Below are positions 31,699 through 39,567 of a stretch of 64,000 nucleotides of DNA, one piece after another (position 1 is the stretch's first letter; each line of letters starts with the position of its first letter). The stretch spans positions 26,349 through 90,348 of the forward strand of contig NZ_JADWYK010000018.1 in assembly GCF_015773195.1 (NCBI RefSeq), given 5' to 3'. The translations under genes and the position numbers were made by a program. The notes under the pieces were generated by a model. The model ran no database searches, was not told the DNA's origin, and saw nothing but the letters and a program-made list of their open reading frames with translations. Source of the stretch: Hymenobacter guriensis (GTDB lineage Bacteria; Bacteroidota; Bacteroidia; Cytophagales; Hymenobacteraceae).

Positions 31699-33099
31699 AT
31701 GTCTGATTTCCCGATTTCGCCCGCCGCTGAATCCCCGGCGGGCGCCTTTCCGTGGGTGCCGCGCTGGCGCACCCTGCTCTCGTCATTGGCTATGGCGCGC
31801 AACCCCATTGGCAACCTCAACGATATGCACCGGCTCCGCGGCAACACGGTGGGGGTTTATCTGGGCGGCATTCGCCCCACCATCGTCACCCGCGACCCGG
31901 CCCTGGCCCAGCACATCCTGCAGAAAAACCACCGCCGCTACCTCAAGTCCGACCTCACCCACGGCCTTATCCGCTACCTGGGGCGCGGCCTGCTCACCAA
32001 CGAGGGGGCCGACTGGCTCCGGCAGCGCCGCCTGATTCAGCCCGGATTCCACCGCCAGCGCTTGGCCGGCCTCACCCGCCTGATGCAGACCGCCGCCGAA
32101 GAATGGACCCAGGAATTGCGCACGCGCACCGCCCAGGGCCCGGCCGAGGTGGATATCCACGAAGCCATGACGCGCGTGGCGTTCCGCATTATTGCACAGG
32201 CCACCTTCGGCACCAGCATGAGCGAGGCGCAGCGGGAGCGGCTTTCCGATATTCTCACCCGCATTCAGGCCTTCTACGTGCGCACCATCCGGCAGCCCTA
32301 CCTGCAGCCCTGGTGGTGGGCCTCGGGCAGCTACCGCCTGCACGACGCCTTCAGCCGGGAGCTGCGCGAGCTGGTGCGCGGCTTCATCCGGCAGCGCCGT
32401 GCGGCCGGCCCTGGCCTCTCCCACGATGACCTGCTGCAGATGCTGCTTGACGTGCGCTACGAGGATACCGGGGAACCCATGACGGAGGATCAGCTGCTGG
32501 ATGAAGCCAATATTTTGCTGCTGGCCGGCCACGAAACCTCCGCCAATGCCCTCAGCTGGCTGTTTTATCTGCTGGCCGCCCACCCGGAAGCTGCCGAGAA
32601 GGTGCGGAATGAAATGGCCGCTGCCGACCTAACTCAGCGCCCGCCTACCTTCGAGGAGCTGATGCAGCTGCCGTACTCCATGCAGGTAATTCAGGAAACC
32701 ATGCGCCTGTACCCGCCTGCGTGGATTCTGGACCGCGTAGCCCTGGAGGCCGATGAGTTTCGGGGGCAGCCCATTCCGAAGGGCACGCTGTTCTCTATCT
32801 ACCTCTACGGCCTGCACCGCCACCCGGGGTTGTGGCCCAAGCCCGACGCCTTCCGGCCCGAGCGGTTTGCGCCCGATGCCCAGCCACCCGTACCGGCCTA
32901 CGGTTACCTGCCCTTTGGGGGCGGACCGCGCCTGTGCATCGGCAACCACTTTGCCCTCACCGAAATTCAGGTGGTGCTGCTCGAAACGCTGCGGCAGTTC
33001 GGTGCCGAGTTGGTTTCCACGCAACAAGTGTTACCCGTGCCCTTGGTTACGCTGCGGCCGCAGGCAGGAGTTATACTTCGATTTCATCGGCTCAGGTAA
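31699..33099 (+). CDS. Cytochrome P450
   Basis: A 466-aa soluble haem-thiolate monooxygenase; the ATG at 31699 (MSDFPISPAAESPAG) is chosen over the long upstream frame. The I-helix 'LLLAGHETSANAL' gives the oxygen-binding AGxET. The ExxR pair lies in 'IQETMRLYPPAW', and the haem-binding loop 'FGGGPRLCIGNHFAL' carries the Cys ligand (near 413). It resembles the CYP4/CYP102-like group with fatty-acid-type substrates. No ferredoxin or reductase gene is nearby, so the redox partner must be coded elsewhere. Confidence 0.95.
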   Translation: MSDFPISPAAESPAGAFPWVPRWRTLLSSLAMARNPIGNLNDMHRLRGNTVGVYLGGIRPTIVTRDPALAQHILQKNHRRYLKSDLTHGLIRYLGRGLLTNEGADWLRQRRLIQPGFHRQRLAGLTRLMQTAAEEWTQELRTRTAQGPAEVDIHEAMTRVAFRIIAQATFGTSMSEAQRERLSDILTRIQAFYVRTIRQPYLQPWWWASGSYRLHDAFSRELRELVRGFIRQRRAAGPGLSHDDLLQMLLDVRYEDTGEPMTEDQLLDEANILLLAGHETSANALSWLFYLLAAHPEAAEKVRNEMAAADLTQRPPTFEELMQLPYSMQVIQETMRLYPPAWILDRVALEADEFRGQPIPKGTLFSIYLYGLHRHPGLWPKPDAFRPERFAPDAQPPVPAYGYLPFGGGPRLCIGNHFALTEIQVVLLETLRQFGAELVSTQQVLPVPLVTLRPQAGVILRFHRLR

Positions 33100-33237
33100 A
33101 TCCTGTCGCGGGGCTTTTGCGTAAGTTTACGCCGTCGCGAAGCGGCACCAACGGGCTGTGGTGTGTTGAAGCCGAAGGCTAGGCCTGCGGACCTCATCTT
33201 GTCCTTCGGCTAAGACCCGATTCTCGTTTGCCTCTGT

Positions 33238-35169
33238 ATGAACACACCCCCTTCCGACAACGAACCGTTGCCGACTTCACTGGTCGAGGCCCACGCTGAA
33301 ATCAAGAAACTACGGGCCGCGCTGGCCGAGCAAGTGACCCTGGCGCGCATTCCGGCGCAGAATCCAAACCCCGTTTACCGTCTGGGTCCCAACCGGCAGC
33401 GGCTGTTTGCTAATGCCGCGGCCGAGCGGCTGGCCGCTTCCTTGTCGCCCGAAGATCTGCAAGCCGGGCGGGAGGAAGTATACGGTTGGGCTATGGATGC
33501 CCTGGCTAGTGCTCGGGAGTCGCAGCACCAGCTATGCATAGGCAACCGTCAGTTTGCCGTGCACATCGTGCCGTTTCCGGAAGCGCAGTACGTGAATATG
33601 TACCTGACGGAAGAAACGGCCCGGGTCGCCGCCCAGCAGCAGCAGCTGGCCCAGCAGGCTTTCACCCAGCAGGTGCTCGATGCCGTGCCCGTGATGGTGT
33701 ACGTGCGCGACGCCGATGGCCGGTACGTGTTTGAGAACTCCGCCACCCGTGCCATGGCTGACCTAATGGCTCAAACCCCGCCTACGCCCGAGGTAGCCGC
33801 CCGGCAGGCCCGGCAACAGGCCCAGCACAAGGCCACCGATGCCGAAGTCTTGGCTACGGGCCGCCAGCTAGTGGTAGAAGACTATATAACACTGCCCGAT
33901 GGCACCGAGCGGTGCCTGCACACCATCAAGCAGCCGCTGACCTGGGATGGAGGGCAGACCCACGTGCTGGGCGTGAGTGCCGACATTACCGCCCTGAAGC
34001 AGGCAGTTGAGACAGCCACCACCGCTGCCAAAGCCCGGGAAAACTTTCTGGCCAACATGAGCCACGAGATTCGTACGCCCATGAACGGGGTGTTGGGTAT
34101 TGCCGCGCAGTTAGCCAAAACTCCCCTCAATACCCGCCAGCAGGAGCTGTTGGATATTATCCGCTCCTCGGGCCGGCATTTGCTGGGCGTCATCAACGAC
34201 GTGCTGGACATGGCCAAAATCACCTCCGGCAAGATTGAGCTGGTAGAAGAGCCTTTCGACCTGTGTGAGTCGCTGTTTCAGGCTGCCCAGCCGCTGATGC
34301 TGCAGGCGTTGGAGAAAGGACTGCACGTAACCGGCGACCGGCTGCGCGAAACCTGCCCGCACCCGCAGGTAATAGGTGATGCGCACCGCATCAACCAGGT
34401 GATGCTGAACCTGCTTAGCAACGCCATCAAGTTCACCCCGGCCGGCGGCAGCATCCATGCAGGTACCTACCTGGTGGAGGAAACAGCTGATACGCTCACC
34501 ATTGAGTTTCGGGTGCGTGATACCGGCGTGGGCATTGCACCCAACAAACAGGAACGAATTTTCGAGGATTTCGCCCAGGCCTACGCCGACACCACCCGTA
34601 TTTTTGGTGGCACCGGGCTGGGACTGAGCATCAGCCGGGCGCTGGTGGAGCGTATGGGCGGCAAGCTTTCCGTCGAGAGCGGGCTGGGCGAGGGCAGCAC
34701 GTTCTCCTTCCGCCTTACCCTGCCCCGCGCCACGGCCGCTGAGACTCCCCCGGTACTTACATCTAAAACTGATTACGACACCGGCGCCCTGCGCGGCAAG
34801 CGCCTGCTGATGGTGGAGGACAACGACATCAACCGTCTGGTGGCCCGCATGCTGCTGGAAGACTGGGGCGTGGAGCTGGATGAGGCCGAAGACGGCCTGG
34901 CCGGGCTGGCCTGCGTGCAGCAAAACAGCTACGACGCCGTGCTGATGGACATTCAGCTACCGGGCCTGAGCGGGCTGGAAGTAACGGCCGCCATCCGGGC
35001 CCTGCTCGACCCAGAAAAGGCCCGCCTGCCCATTCTGGCGCTGACGGCCAATGCTTTCCAGAATGATACCGACGAATACCTGGCTGCCGGCATGAATGAC
35101 GGCATCTCCAAGCCCTTTGAGGCGGCGGAGCTGTACGGCAAGCTGGTTCGCCTGCTGGCTCCGGCTTAA
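33238..35169 (+). CDS. Hybrid sensor histidine kinase/response regulator with PAS domains
   Basis: A 643-aa cytoplasmic protein with no membrane segment. An N-terminal coiled coil (10-40) and PAS-like region ('NPVYRLGPNRQRLFANAA', 45-130) are followed by a second PAS (140-260, 'VMVYVRDADGRYVFEN'). HisKA has the phospho-acceptor His in NMSHEIRTPMNG (near 277). HATPase has its N box 'LNLLSNAIKF', G1 'DTGVGIAP' and G2 'GGTGLGLS'. The C-terminal receiver has 'MVEDNDINR', a phospho-Asp in VLMDIQLPG (near 570), and the Lys of 'GISKPF'. It likely senses a cytosolic or redox/ligand signal. No separate response regulator is adjacent, so output partners are elsewhere. Confidence 0.95.
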   Translation: MNTPPSDNEPLPTSLVEAHAEIKKLRAALAEQVTLARIPAQNPNPVYRLGPNRQRLFANAAAERLAASLSPEDLQAGREEVYGWAMDALASARESQHQLCIGNRQFAVHIVPFPEAQYVNMYLTEETARVAAQQQQLAQQAFTQQVLDAVPVMVYVRDADGRYVFENSATRAMADLMAQTPPTPEVAARQARQQAQHKATDAEVLATGRQLVVEDYITLPDGTERCLHTIKQPLTWDGGQTHVLGVSADITALKQAVETATTAAKARENFLANMSHEIRTPMNGVLGIAAQLAKTPLNTRQQELLDIIRSSGRHLLGVINDVLDMAKITSGKIELVEEPFDLCESLFQAAQPLMLQALEKGLHVTGDRLRETCPHPQVIGDAHRINQVMLNLLSNAIKFTPAGGSIHAGTYLVEETADTLTIEFRVRDTGVGIAPNKQERIFEDFAQAYADTTRIFGGTGLGLSISRALVERMGGKLSVESGLGEGSTFSFRLTLPRATAAETPPVLTSKTDYDTGALRGKRLLMVEDNDINRLVARMLLEDWGVELDEAEDGLAGLACVQQNSYDAVLMDIQLPGLSGLEVTAAIRALLDPEKARLPILALTANAFQNDTDEYLAAGMNDGISKPFEAAELYGKLVRLLAPA

Positions 35170-35173
35170 CGTT

Positions 35174-36298
35174 CTATTGCCACCACATTTCCTGCGGCAG
35201 CGCCCCGCTGCCCAGCGTTACGGGCTGACCCAGCTGGGGCGTGGTGATGGGCAGCTGGCGGCGGGCAGCCTCGGCCGTAGCCCGGCGCACGGGCTCATTC
35301 CAGGCGTGACGGGCCTCGGTGAAGGCGCCCCAGTGAACGGGAAGCATCAGGCGCGCCTGCACATCAAGGGCCGCCTGCACGCTTTGCTCGGGCATCATAT
35401 GGATTTGGGCCCAGTCGGCGTTGTACTGCCCGCATTCCATGAGGGCGAGGTCGAACGGCCCATGCTGTCGGCCGATGGCGGCGAAGTGCGGGCCATAGCC
35501 CCCGTCGCCGCTGTAGAACACGCGCTTGGTGGCCGATTTTAGCACCCAGGAGCTCCAGGAGGTGGAATTGCGGTTGGTAAGGCCCCGGCCCGAAAAGTGG
35601 CGCGTGGGCGTACTCACCACCGTGAGGCCGGGCAGCTGCAGCGAGTCGCCCCAGTCCATTTCGTGAATTTTGGCGGGCGTCACGCCCCAGGCCAGCAAAT
35701 GCGCCCCCACGCCCAGCGGTACGAAGAAGTGCGCCGTCTTTTCCTTTAAACGAAGGATGGTCTGGTAGTCGAGGTGGTCGTAATGGTCGTGCGAAATCAG
35801 CACGGCGTCAATGGCAGGCAACTCCTCGGCGGTAATGGCCAGCTGGGGGTTGTAGCGCTTGGGCGTGAGCCAGCTCACGGGGCCCATCTTCACGCTCAGC
35901 ATGGGGTCGAACAGGATGTTTTTGCCTGCTATTTCCACCAGGCTGGCCGAGTGGCCAAACCACGTCACGCGCAGGGTTTCAGCGGTTTTCTGCTGAATGC
36001 TGGCCGGCTTGAGCGGCCGGGTGGGCAGGGGCGCGGCGGGCCGCTCGTTGGGCGTTTTGGTGAACAGGAATTTCCATAGCGAGGAAAATGTGCTGCCCCC
36101 GGTCATGAGCGTGGTAGGCACCAGGTTCTGGAACTCACCATCCTTGTAGTGGCCCGATTGGGCGTAGGCGGCGCGCTGGGCTTTGGTAGGCTTGCCCCCA
36201 AACTCCGGACTCAGGTTGGCAAACGCCACGCCCACCACGAGCAGGGCGACAACTAAACCGCCCAGCAGGCGGCCAACAAAGCGTCGGGGTTTGGGCAT
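35174..36298 (-). CDS. Membrane-anchored MBL-fold hydrolase (UlaG/NAPE-PLD-like)
   Basis: A 374-aa protein with an N-terminal anchor (FVGRLLGGLVVALLVVGVAFA) and a periplasmic region. The motif 'VTWFGHSASLVEIAGKNILFDPM' is the usual first strand pair of the UlaG/NAPE-phospholipase D-like lineage. 'LISHDHYDHLD' holds the HxHxDH site (near 168). Further ligands are 'PTRHFSGRG' and 'YSGDGGYG', with 'LPVHWGAF' at the end. Family members cleave phosphodiester or lactone bonds. The substrate is not known. It is convergent with the histidine kinase (4-bp gap). Confidence 0.88.
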   Translation of the reverse strand: MPKPRRFVGRLLGGLVVALLVVGVAFANLSPEFGGKPTKAQRAAYAQSGHYKDGEFQNLVPTTLMTGGSTFSSLWKFLFTKTPNERPAAPLPTRPLKPASIQQKTAETLRVTWFGHSASLVEIAGKNILFDPMLSVKMGPVSWLTPKRYNPQLAITAEELPAIDAVLISHDHYDHLDYQTILRLKEKTAHFFVPLGVGAHLLAWGVTPAKIHEMDWGDSLQLPGLTVVSTPTRHFSGRGLTNRNSTSWSSWVLKSATKRVFYSGDGGYGPHFAAIGRQHGPFDLALMECGQYNADWAQIHMMPEQSVQAALDVQARLMLPVHWGAFTEARHAWNEPVRRATAEAARRQLPITTPQLGQPVTLGSGALPQEMWWQ

Positions 36299-36385
36299 AC
36301 AGCAGAAGAGAAAATGGTAAGCTGACTGCTTGGGTAATCGGACTGGTACGCGAAATACTTTACGCCCGCCTCAACTATCAACACA

Positions 36386-36418
36386 AAACCGCCCCAGCTG
36401 GTGGAGCTGAGGCGGTTT
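36386..36418 (-). terminator. Terminator of the Spy-like gene
   Basis: The stem AAACCGCC-c-CAGCT pairs with AGCTG-a-GGCGGTTT, 28 bp after the stop at 36446, and ends in a T-run on the minus strand. Confidence 0.8.
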
Positions 36419-36445
36419 GGCGGTAGGCTGAAAGTTCGGTTGGGC

Positions 36446-36946
36446 TTAGCTGCGGTTGCCGAAGTCAGGGCGCCGCTCGGAGCCGCGCTGGCTGCCCGGG
36501 CGCTGCTGCCGCTGCCGCTGCCGTTCCTGGCGCTTGGCGGCCAACTGCGCGTACTGCTTTTTCGACAGCGCCGACTTGAGCTTCTTGTCGGTGGCTTCGT
36601 GGATGCGTTTGGCCTCGCTCATGCGCTGGCTGCGGTCCTGGCCGGAGCGGCCCCGCAGAGCCTGCATTTGCTGCTGCTGCTCCTGAAAGATCTGGTCTAC
36701 TTTGGCTTTTTGCTTGGCGTTCAGACCTAGTTCTTTGGCCATTTCGTCGGCGCGGCGTTGGCGGCTCTGTTCGGCACGGGGGCCGTCTTTGCGGTCTTTG
36801 TCGTCGTGCTTGCGGCCTTTGCCTTTATGGTCGTCCTGGCGCTGCTCGCGGCCGTTGGCGGGCTTGTGGTCGGCGGCTAGGGCAGAGCCGGCAAAGGAAG
36901 TACCGAGGCTCAGGAGAAGGGCGAGGCTGAAGAGTTGCTTTTTCAT
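36446..36946 (-). CDS. Secreted basic helical protein, Spy/CpxP-like
   Basis: A 166-aa protein with a signal peptide (KKQLFSLALLLSLGTSFAGSALA), then a Lys/Asp/Arg-rich disordered stretch and a helical core. The core 'MAKELGLNAKQKAKVDQIFQEQQQQMQAL' resembles the LTxxQ helices of Spy/CpxP periplasmic chaperone-like proteins (a Leu-Asn-x-x-Gln turn before a long helix). It ends in a Gln/Arg-rich tail. It is likely a periplasmic stress-related protein, but the match is to the pattern, not to proven function. Confidence 0.7.
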   Translation of the reverse strand: MKKQLFSLALLLSLGTSFAGSALAADHKPANGREQRQDDHKGKGRKHDDKDRKDGPRAEQSRQRRADEMAKELGLNAKQKAKVDQIFQEQQQQMQALRGRSGQDRSQRMSEAKRIHEATDKKLKSALSKKQYAQLAAKRQERQRQRQQRPGSQRGSERRPDFGNRS

Positions 36947-37144
36947 GGGAAGGAGATGGTAACGGTTGAAGGAAAAGTGAGAATCAGGACGCTGCGTGCT
37001 GTTTTCCCACTATTCAACTACAGTGCCCCCTTCCTGGCCCCGGCGTCCGGTTCTCGCGCATCAGCCCGGAAACACCGATGAATAGCCTGGTTTTCTCGGC
37101 CATTTGCGGCTCAGGCAATTCAGGCTTTCTGCTACCTTGCCACC

Positions 37145-37699
37145 ATGGAACTTCTCGACCTGGGCAGCCTCGTGCCCGACGCCATTCCCCGCCTCGAAAC
37201 CCCCGACCTGCTGTTGCGCCCGCCGCGCCCCACCGACCTGCCCGAAGCCGCCGCTTTGCACCAGGACCCCGCCTTTTACCGCTACCTGGGCGGCAAGCCG
37301 CATTCCGAGGAAGACGTGTGGCGCCGTATGCTGGCGCAGCTGGGCCACTGGTCGATGCTGGGCTACGGCTCTTGGTCCATTGAGGAAAAAGCCACCGGCC
37401 GCTACGCGGGTACCGTCGGCTTCTTCGATGTGCGGCGCGACCTGACGCCCTCACTCAAGGGCACGCCCGAGGCGGGCTGGGTACTGGCGCCGCGCCTGCA
37501 CGGCCGCGGCTATGCGTCCCAGGCCGTGCAGGCCGCTCACGCCTGGGCCGACGCCCACTTCCCCGGGCCCCGTATCACCTGCATCATCGACCCCGGCAAC
37601 GAAGCCTCCCTGCGCCTGGCCCGCAGGTTCGGCTACCAGGAATTTGCCCGCACCATCTACCACGACGACGAAATCGTGCTGCTGGAGCGGTTCCGGTAG
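37145..37699 (+). CDS. GNAT acetyltransferase (RimJ/RimL type)
   Basis: A 184-aa protein with the RimL-like layout: 'LETPDLLLRPPRPTDLPEAA' at the N terminus, 'WSIEEKATGRYAGTVGFF' in the centre, the pyrophosphate-binding 'LAPRLHGRGYASQAVQAA' (R/Q-x-x-G-x-G/A near 120) and 'IIDPGNEASLRLARRFGY' at the C terminus. It likely acetylates an N-terminal or small-molecule amine with acetyl-CoA; the substrate is unknown. Its stop codon (TAG, 37697-37699) is the first three bases of the 50-bp inverted repeat described next. Confidence 0.9.
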   Translation: MELLDLGSLVPDAIPRLETPDLLLRPPRPTDLPEAAALHQDPAFYRYLGGKPHSEEDVWRRMLAQLGHWSMLGYGSWSIEEKATGRYAGTVGFFDVRRDLTPSLKGTPEAGWVLAPRLHGRGYASQAVQAAHAWADAHFPGPRITCIIDPGNEASLRLARRFGYQEFARTIYHDDEIVLLERFR

Positions 37700-37884
37700 A
37701 CTCCGGTGGCCTCACCCCCAACCCCTCTCCCGCAGAGAGGGGAGCCAGCCGCACTGCCCTACGCAGCTGCTACCTAAGAACGGTGTTGTTTTGCGACAAA
37801 GCCTCGGCTTACCAGCCGAGGCTTTGTTTCGTCAGGCTCCCCTCTCTGCGGGAGAGGGGTTGGGGGTGAGGCCACCGGAGTCTA
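37697..37884. repeat. Perfect 50-bp inverted repeat enclosing a terminator between convergent genes
   Basis: The arms 37697-37746 and 37835-37884 are perfectly complementary over 50 bp. Each arm starts with TAG, which is the stop codon of the GNAT gene on the left and of the TlpA-like gene on the right. The sequence contains 'CTCACCCCCAACCCCTCTCC', a motif seen in dispersed repeats of other genomes. A 14-bp stem terminator sits in the middle (37796-37827). Confidence 0.88.
37796..37827. terminator. Bidirectional terminator inside the inverted repeat
   Basis: A perfect 14-bp stem ACAAAGCCTCGGCT with its complement and a TACC loop. T-rich flanks lie on both sides. Confidence 0.85.
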
Positions 37885-39219
37885 CTCCGCCAGCAACTGG
37901 TCGATGGTTTTGTTGAATTCGGCTTTTTCCTGCTCGTAGTACTTGCCGGTGCCGGGGCCCGAGAAGCCGGTGTGAATCTTGCGCACCTCGCCTTTCTTGT
38001 CCAGGAAAATGGTGGTGGGGAAAGCCAAAACCTTGGCCAGCTGCGGCAGGGACTTGCTGGCTTCGGCCGCCGAGGCCTGGCCTGCCACGGCAATGTCATA
38101 ACCGATGTTCATGCGCTCCTTCATCTTCAGCAGCTTCTGGGAAGCCACTTTCTGGTCAGTCGTGCGCTCATAGCCCAGCCCGATAATTTCGACGCCGCGC
38201 TGCTTGTTCTTCTCGTACCAGGGCGCCAGAAAGTTGGTTTCATCCATGCAGTTGGGGCACCAGGAACCCAGAATCTGGACCACAACCACTTTGCCCTTAT
38301 ACTTGGGGTCGGTGGGGGAGATGCTGCCGCCTTCGTAGATGTTGGGGAACTTGAAGTCGAGGCGCTTCTGGCCAGGCTTCAGGCCGGTGAGGGCATTGGC
38401 ATCGGGCAGTGTGGCGTTCGGGTCGAGCGTAGCAGTCCAGGTCTCGTGACCTTTTTTGCCGGAATAGAACTCACCAAACAAGGTGTTAGGAGCGTAATCC
38501 TTGGTAATGTCGATGGGTTCTTTGGGGCCATTATGCGCCGTGAAGAGGAAGCCGTGGCTGCCGTCGAACGTGCTGAGCTTCAGATCAGCGCCATCTACCT
38601 GTCCGGCCAGGTAACGGTAGTCACCGGTCGTGGTCAGGAAAGTGCCCGTCACGTCGGTACCGGTTTGCTTGAAGATGCCGACGGCCGGGTAGGTTTCCCC
38701 ATCGTCGCCCTGGAATGTCACTTTCCAGGTACCCGCGAAGGAAAGAGGTTTACTGCCGGCGGCTACAGAAAACAGCTTCTGCTCACCTTTGGTCGCCGCA
38801 AACGCCACCCGGTACGGCTCCTTGCCGTCGTACTTCACCCAGGCACCTTTCAGCTTGTCGGCCCCGCCCTGGCGCACCACCAGCGCGGCATCGAACACGC
38901 CCATCCGAATGGTAGTGGAGTCGCCGGCCGAGGTGATTTCGTCCAGCTTCAGGCGTTCCTCGCCGTTGCGTAGCGTCACTACGGGCTTGCCGCCCTGCTC
39001 GCTTACTTCAAACAAAAATGGAATTTCCTGACCCTGGGCCGAGAGTACGCCGCGCCATTTGCCGGCCGTAAGCTGGGGTGCGGCCCCGGTACCCGCCGAA
39101 GCAGCGGCGCCCGGCGTGGTGGTTTCGGTGGCGGTAGTAGAGTTGGACTGGCAGGCTACCGCGGCCAGCGCGAGTCCGGCCCCGGTAATTGCCTTGCGAA
39201 ACGAAAAGGCGACGGGCAT
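37882..39219 (-). CDS. TlpA/ResA-like thioredoxin-fold lipoprotein
   Basis: A 445-aa lipoprotein (signal 'GAGLALAAVACQ', Cys near 23). Residues 50-260 form an extra beta-rich domain ('KWRGVLSAQGQEIPFLFEVSE', 'GTWKVTFQGDDGETYPAVG') seen in Bacteroidota periplasmic disulfide reductases. The thioredoxin domain has 'VVVVQILGSWCPNCMDET' with the WCPNC active site (near 323-327), 'EIIGLGYE' and the cis-Pro strand 'VLAFPTTIFLDKKGE'. It reduces periplasmic disulfides, perhaps in cytochrome c maturation. The anchored location is outside the inner membrane. Confidence 0.9.
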   Translation of the reverse strand: MPVAFSFRKAITGAGLALAAVACQSNSTTATETTTPGAAASAGTGAAPQLTAGKWRGVLSAQGQEIPFLFEVSEQGGKPVVTLRNGEERLKLDEITSAGDSTTIRMGVFDAALVVRQGGADKLKGAWVKYDGKEPYRVAFAATKGEQKLFSVAAGSKPLSFAGTWKVTFQGDDGETYPAVGIFKQTGTDVTGTFLTTTGDYRYLAGQVDGADLKLSTFDGSHGFLFTAHNGPKEPIDITKDYAPNTLFGEFYSGKKGHETWTATLDPNATLPDANALTGLKPGQKRLDFKFPNIYEGGSISPTDPKYKGKVVVVQILGSWCPNCMDETNFLAPWYEKNKQRGVEIIGLGYERTTDQKVASQKLLKMKERMNIGYDIAVAGQASAAEASKSLPQLAKVLAFPTTIFLDKKGEVRKIHTGFSGPGTGKYYEQEKAEFNKTIDQLLAE

Positions 39220-39284
39220 AATGAAAGAGGTTATTTGTTCGGGCTAAACTACGGAGTAGGGGTGATAGTTTAGAAGCAATAGGG

Positions 39285-39442
39285 CTGTCATTGCGAGCCA
39301 CGCAAAGCAATCCGTCCTGAACAACGTAGAAACCCCGAAGCGTGACAAGCCTTTGGCATGAGCAACCATTGTAGGCTTTCTGCTGTAAGGACGTCAGGAA
39401 TATTGTTCAGGACGGATTGCTTTGCGTGGCTCGCAATGACAG
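39285..39442. repeat. 158-bp element with perfect 40-bp terminal inverted repeats
   Basis: The arms 39285-39324 and 39403-39442 are perfectly complementary, beginning CTGTCATTGCGAGCC. A 78-bp unpaired interior holds only a minor stem (AAGCCT/AGGCTT). No ORF. It looks like a non-autonomous mobile element or a large extragenic palindrome, inserted between the divergent TlpA-like gene and aconitase. Confidence 0.85.
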
Positions 39443-39484
39443 GCTCCCCGGCCCGCACGTCGGCCCGACAACCAGCCCAAAATG

Positions 39485-39516
39485 TTGGGCCGCGCAACGG
39501 GCGGTACCTATATTTG
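39485..39516 (+). promoter_or_regulatory. Promoter of the aconitase gene
   Basis: TTG at 39485-39487, 21 bp, TATATTTG at 39509-39516. Both elements and the spacing match the Bacteroidota housekeeping consensus. The leader to the ATG would be about 45 nt. Confidence 0.75.
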
Positions 39517-39567
39517 CGTACCTGTTCTCAATAGGCACGTTCTCTCCATCTTTTTCCCTTTCGCATT

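Larger units (their letters stand above)
39220..39567. other. Non-coding region with a 158-bp palindromic element and aconitase promoter
   Basis: 348 bp without genes. It holds a MITE-like inverted-repeat element (39285-39442) and then the promoter of the aconitase gene (39485-39516). Nothing else is seen. Confidence 0.8.

Noticed and set aside
39285..39442. An insertion sequence with transposase
   Set aside because: Only 158 bp, no open frame; it can at most be a non-autonomous element.
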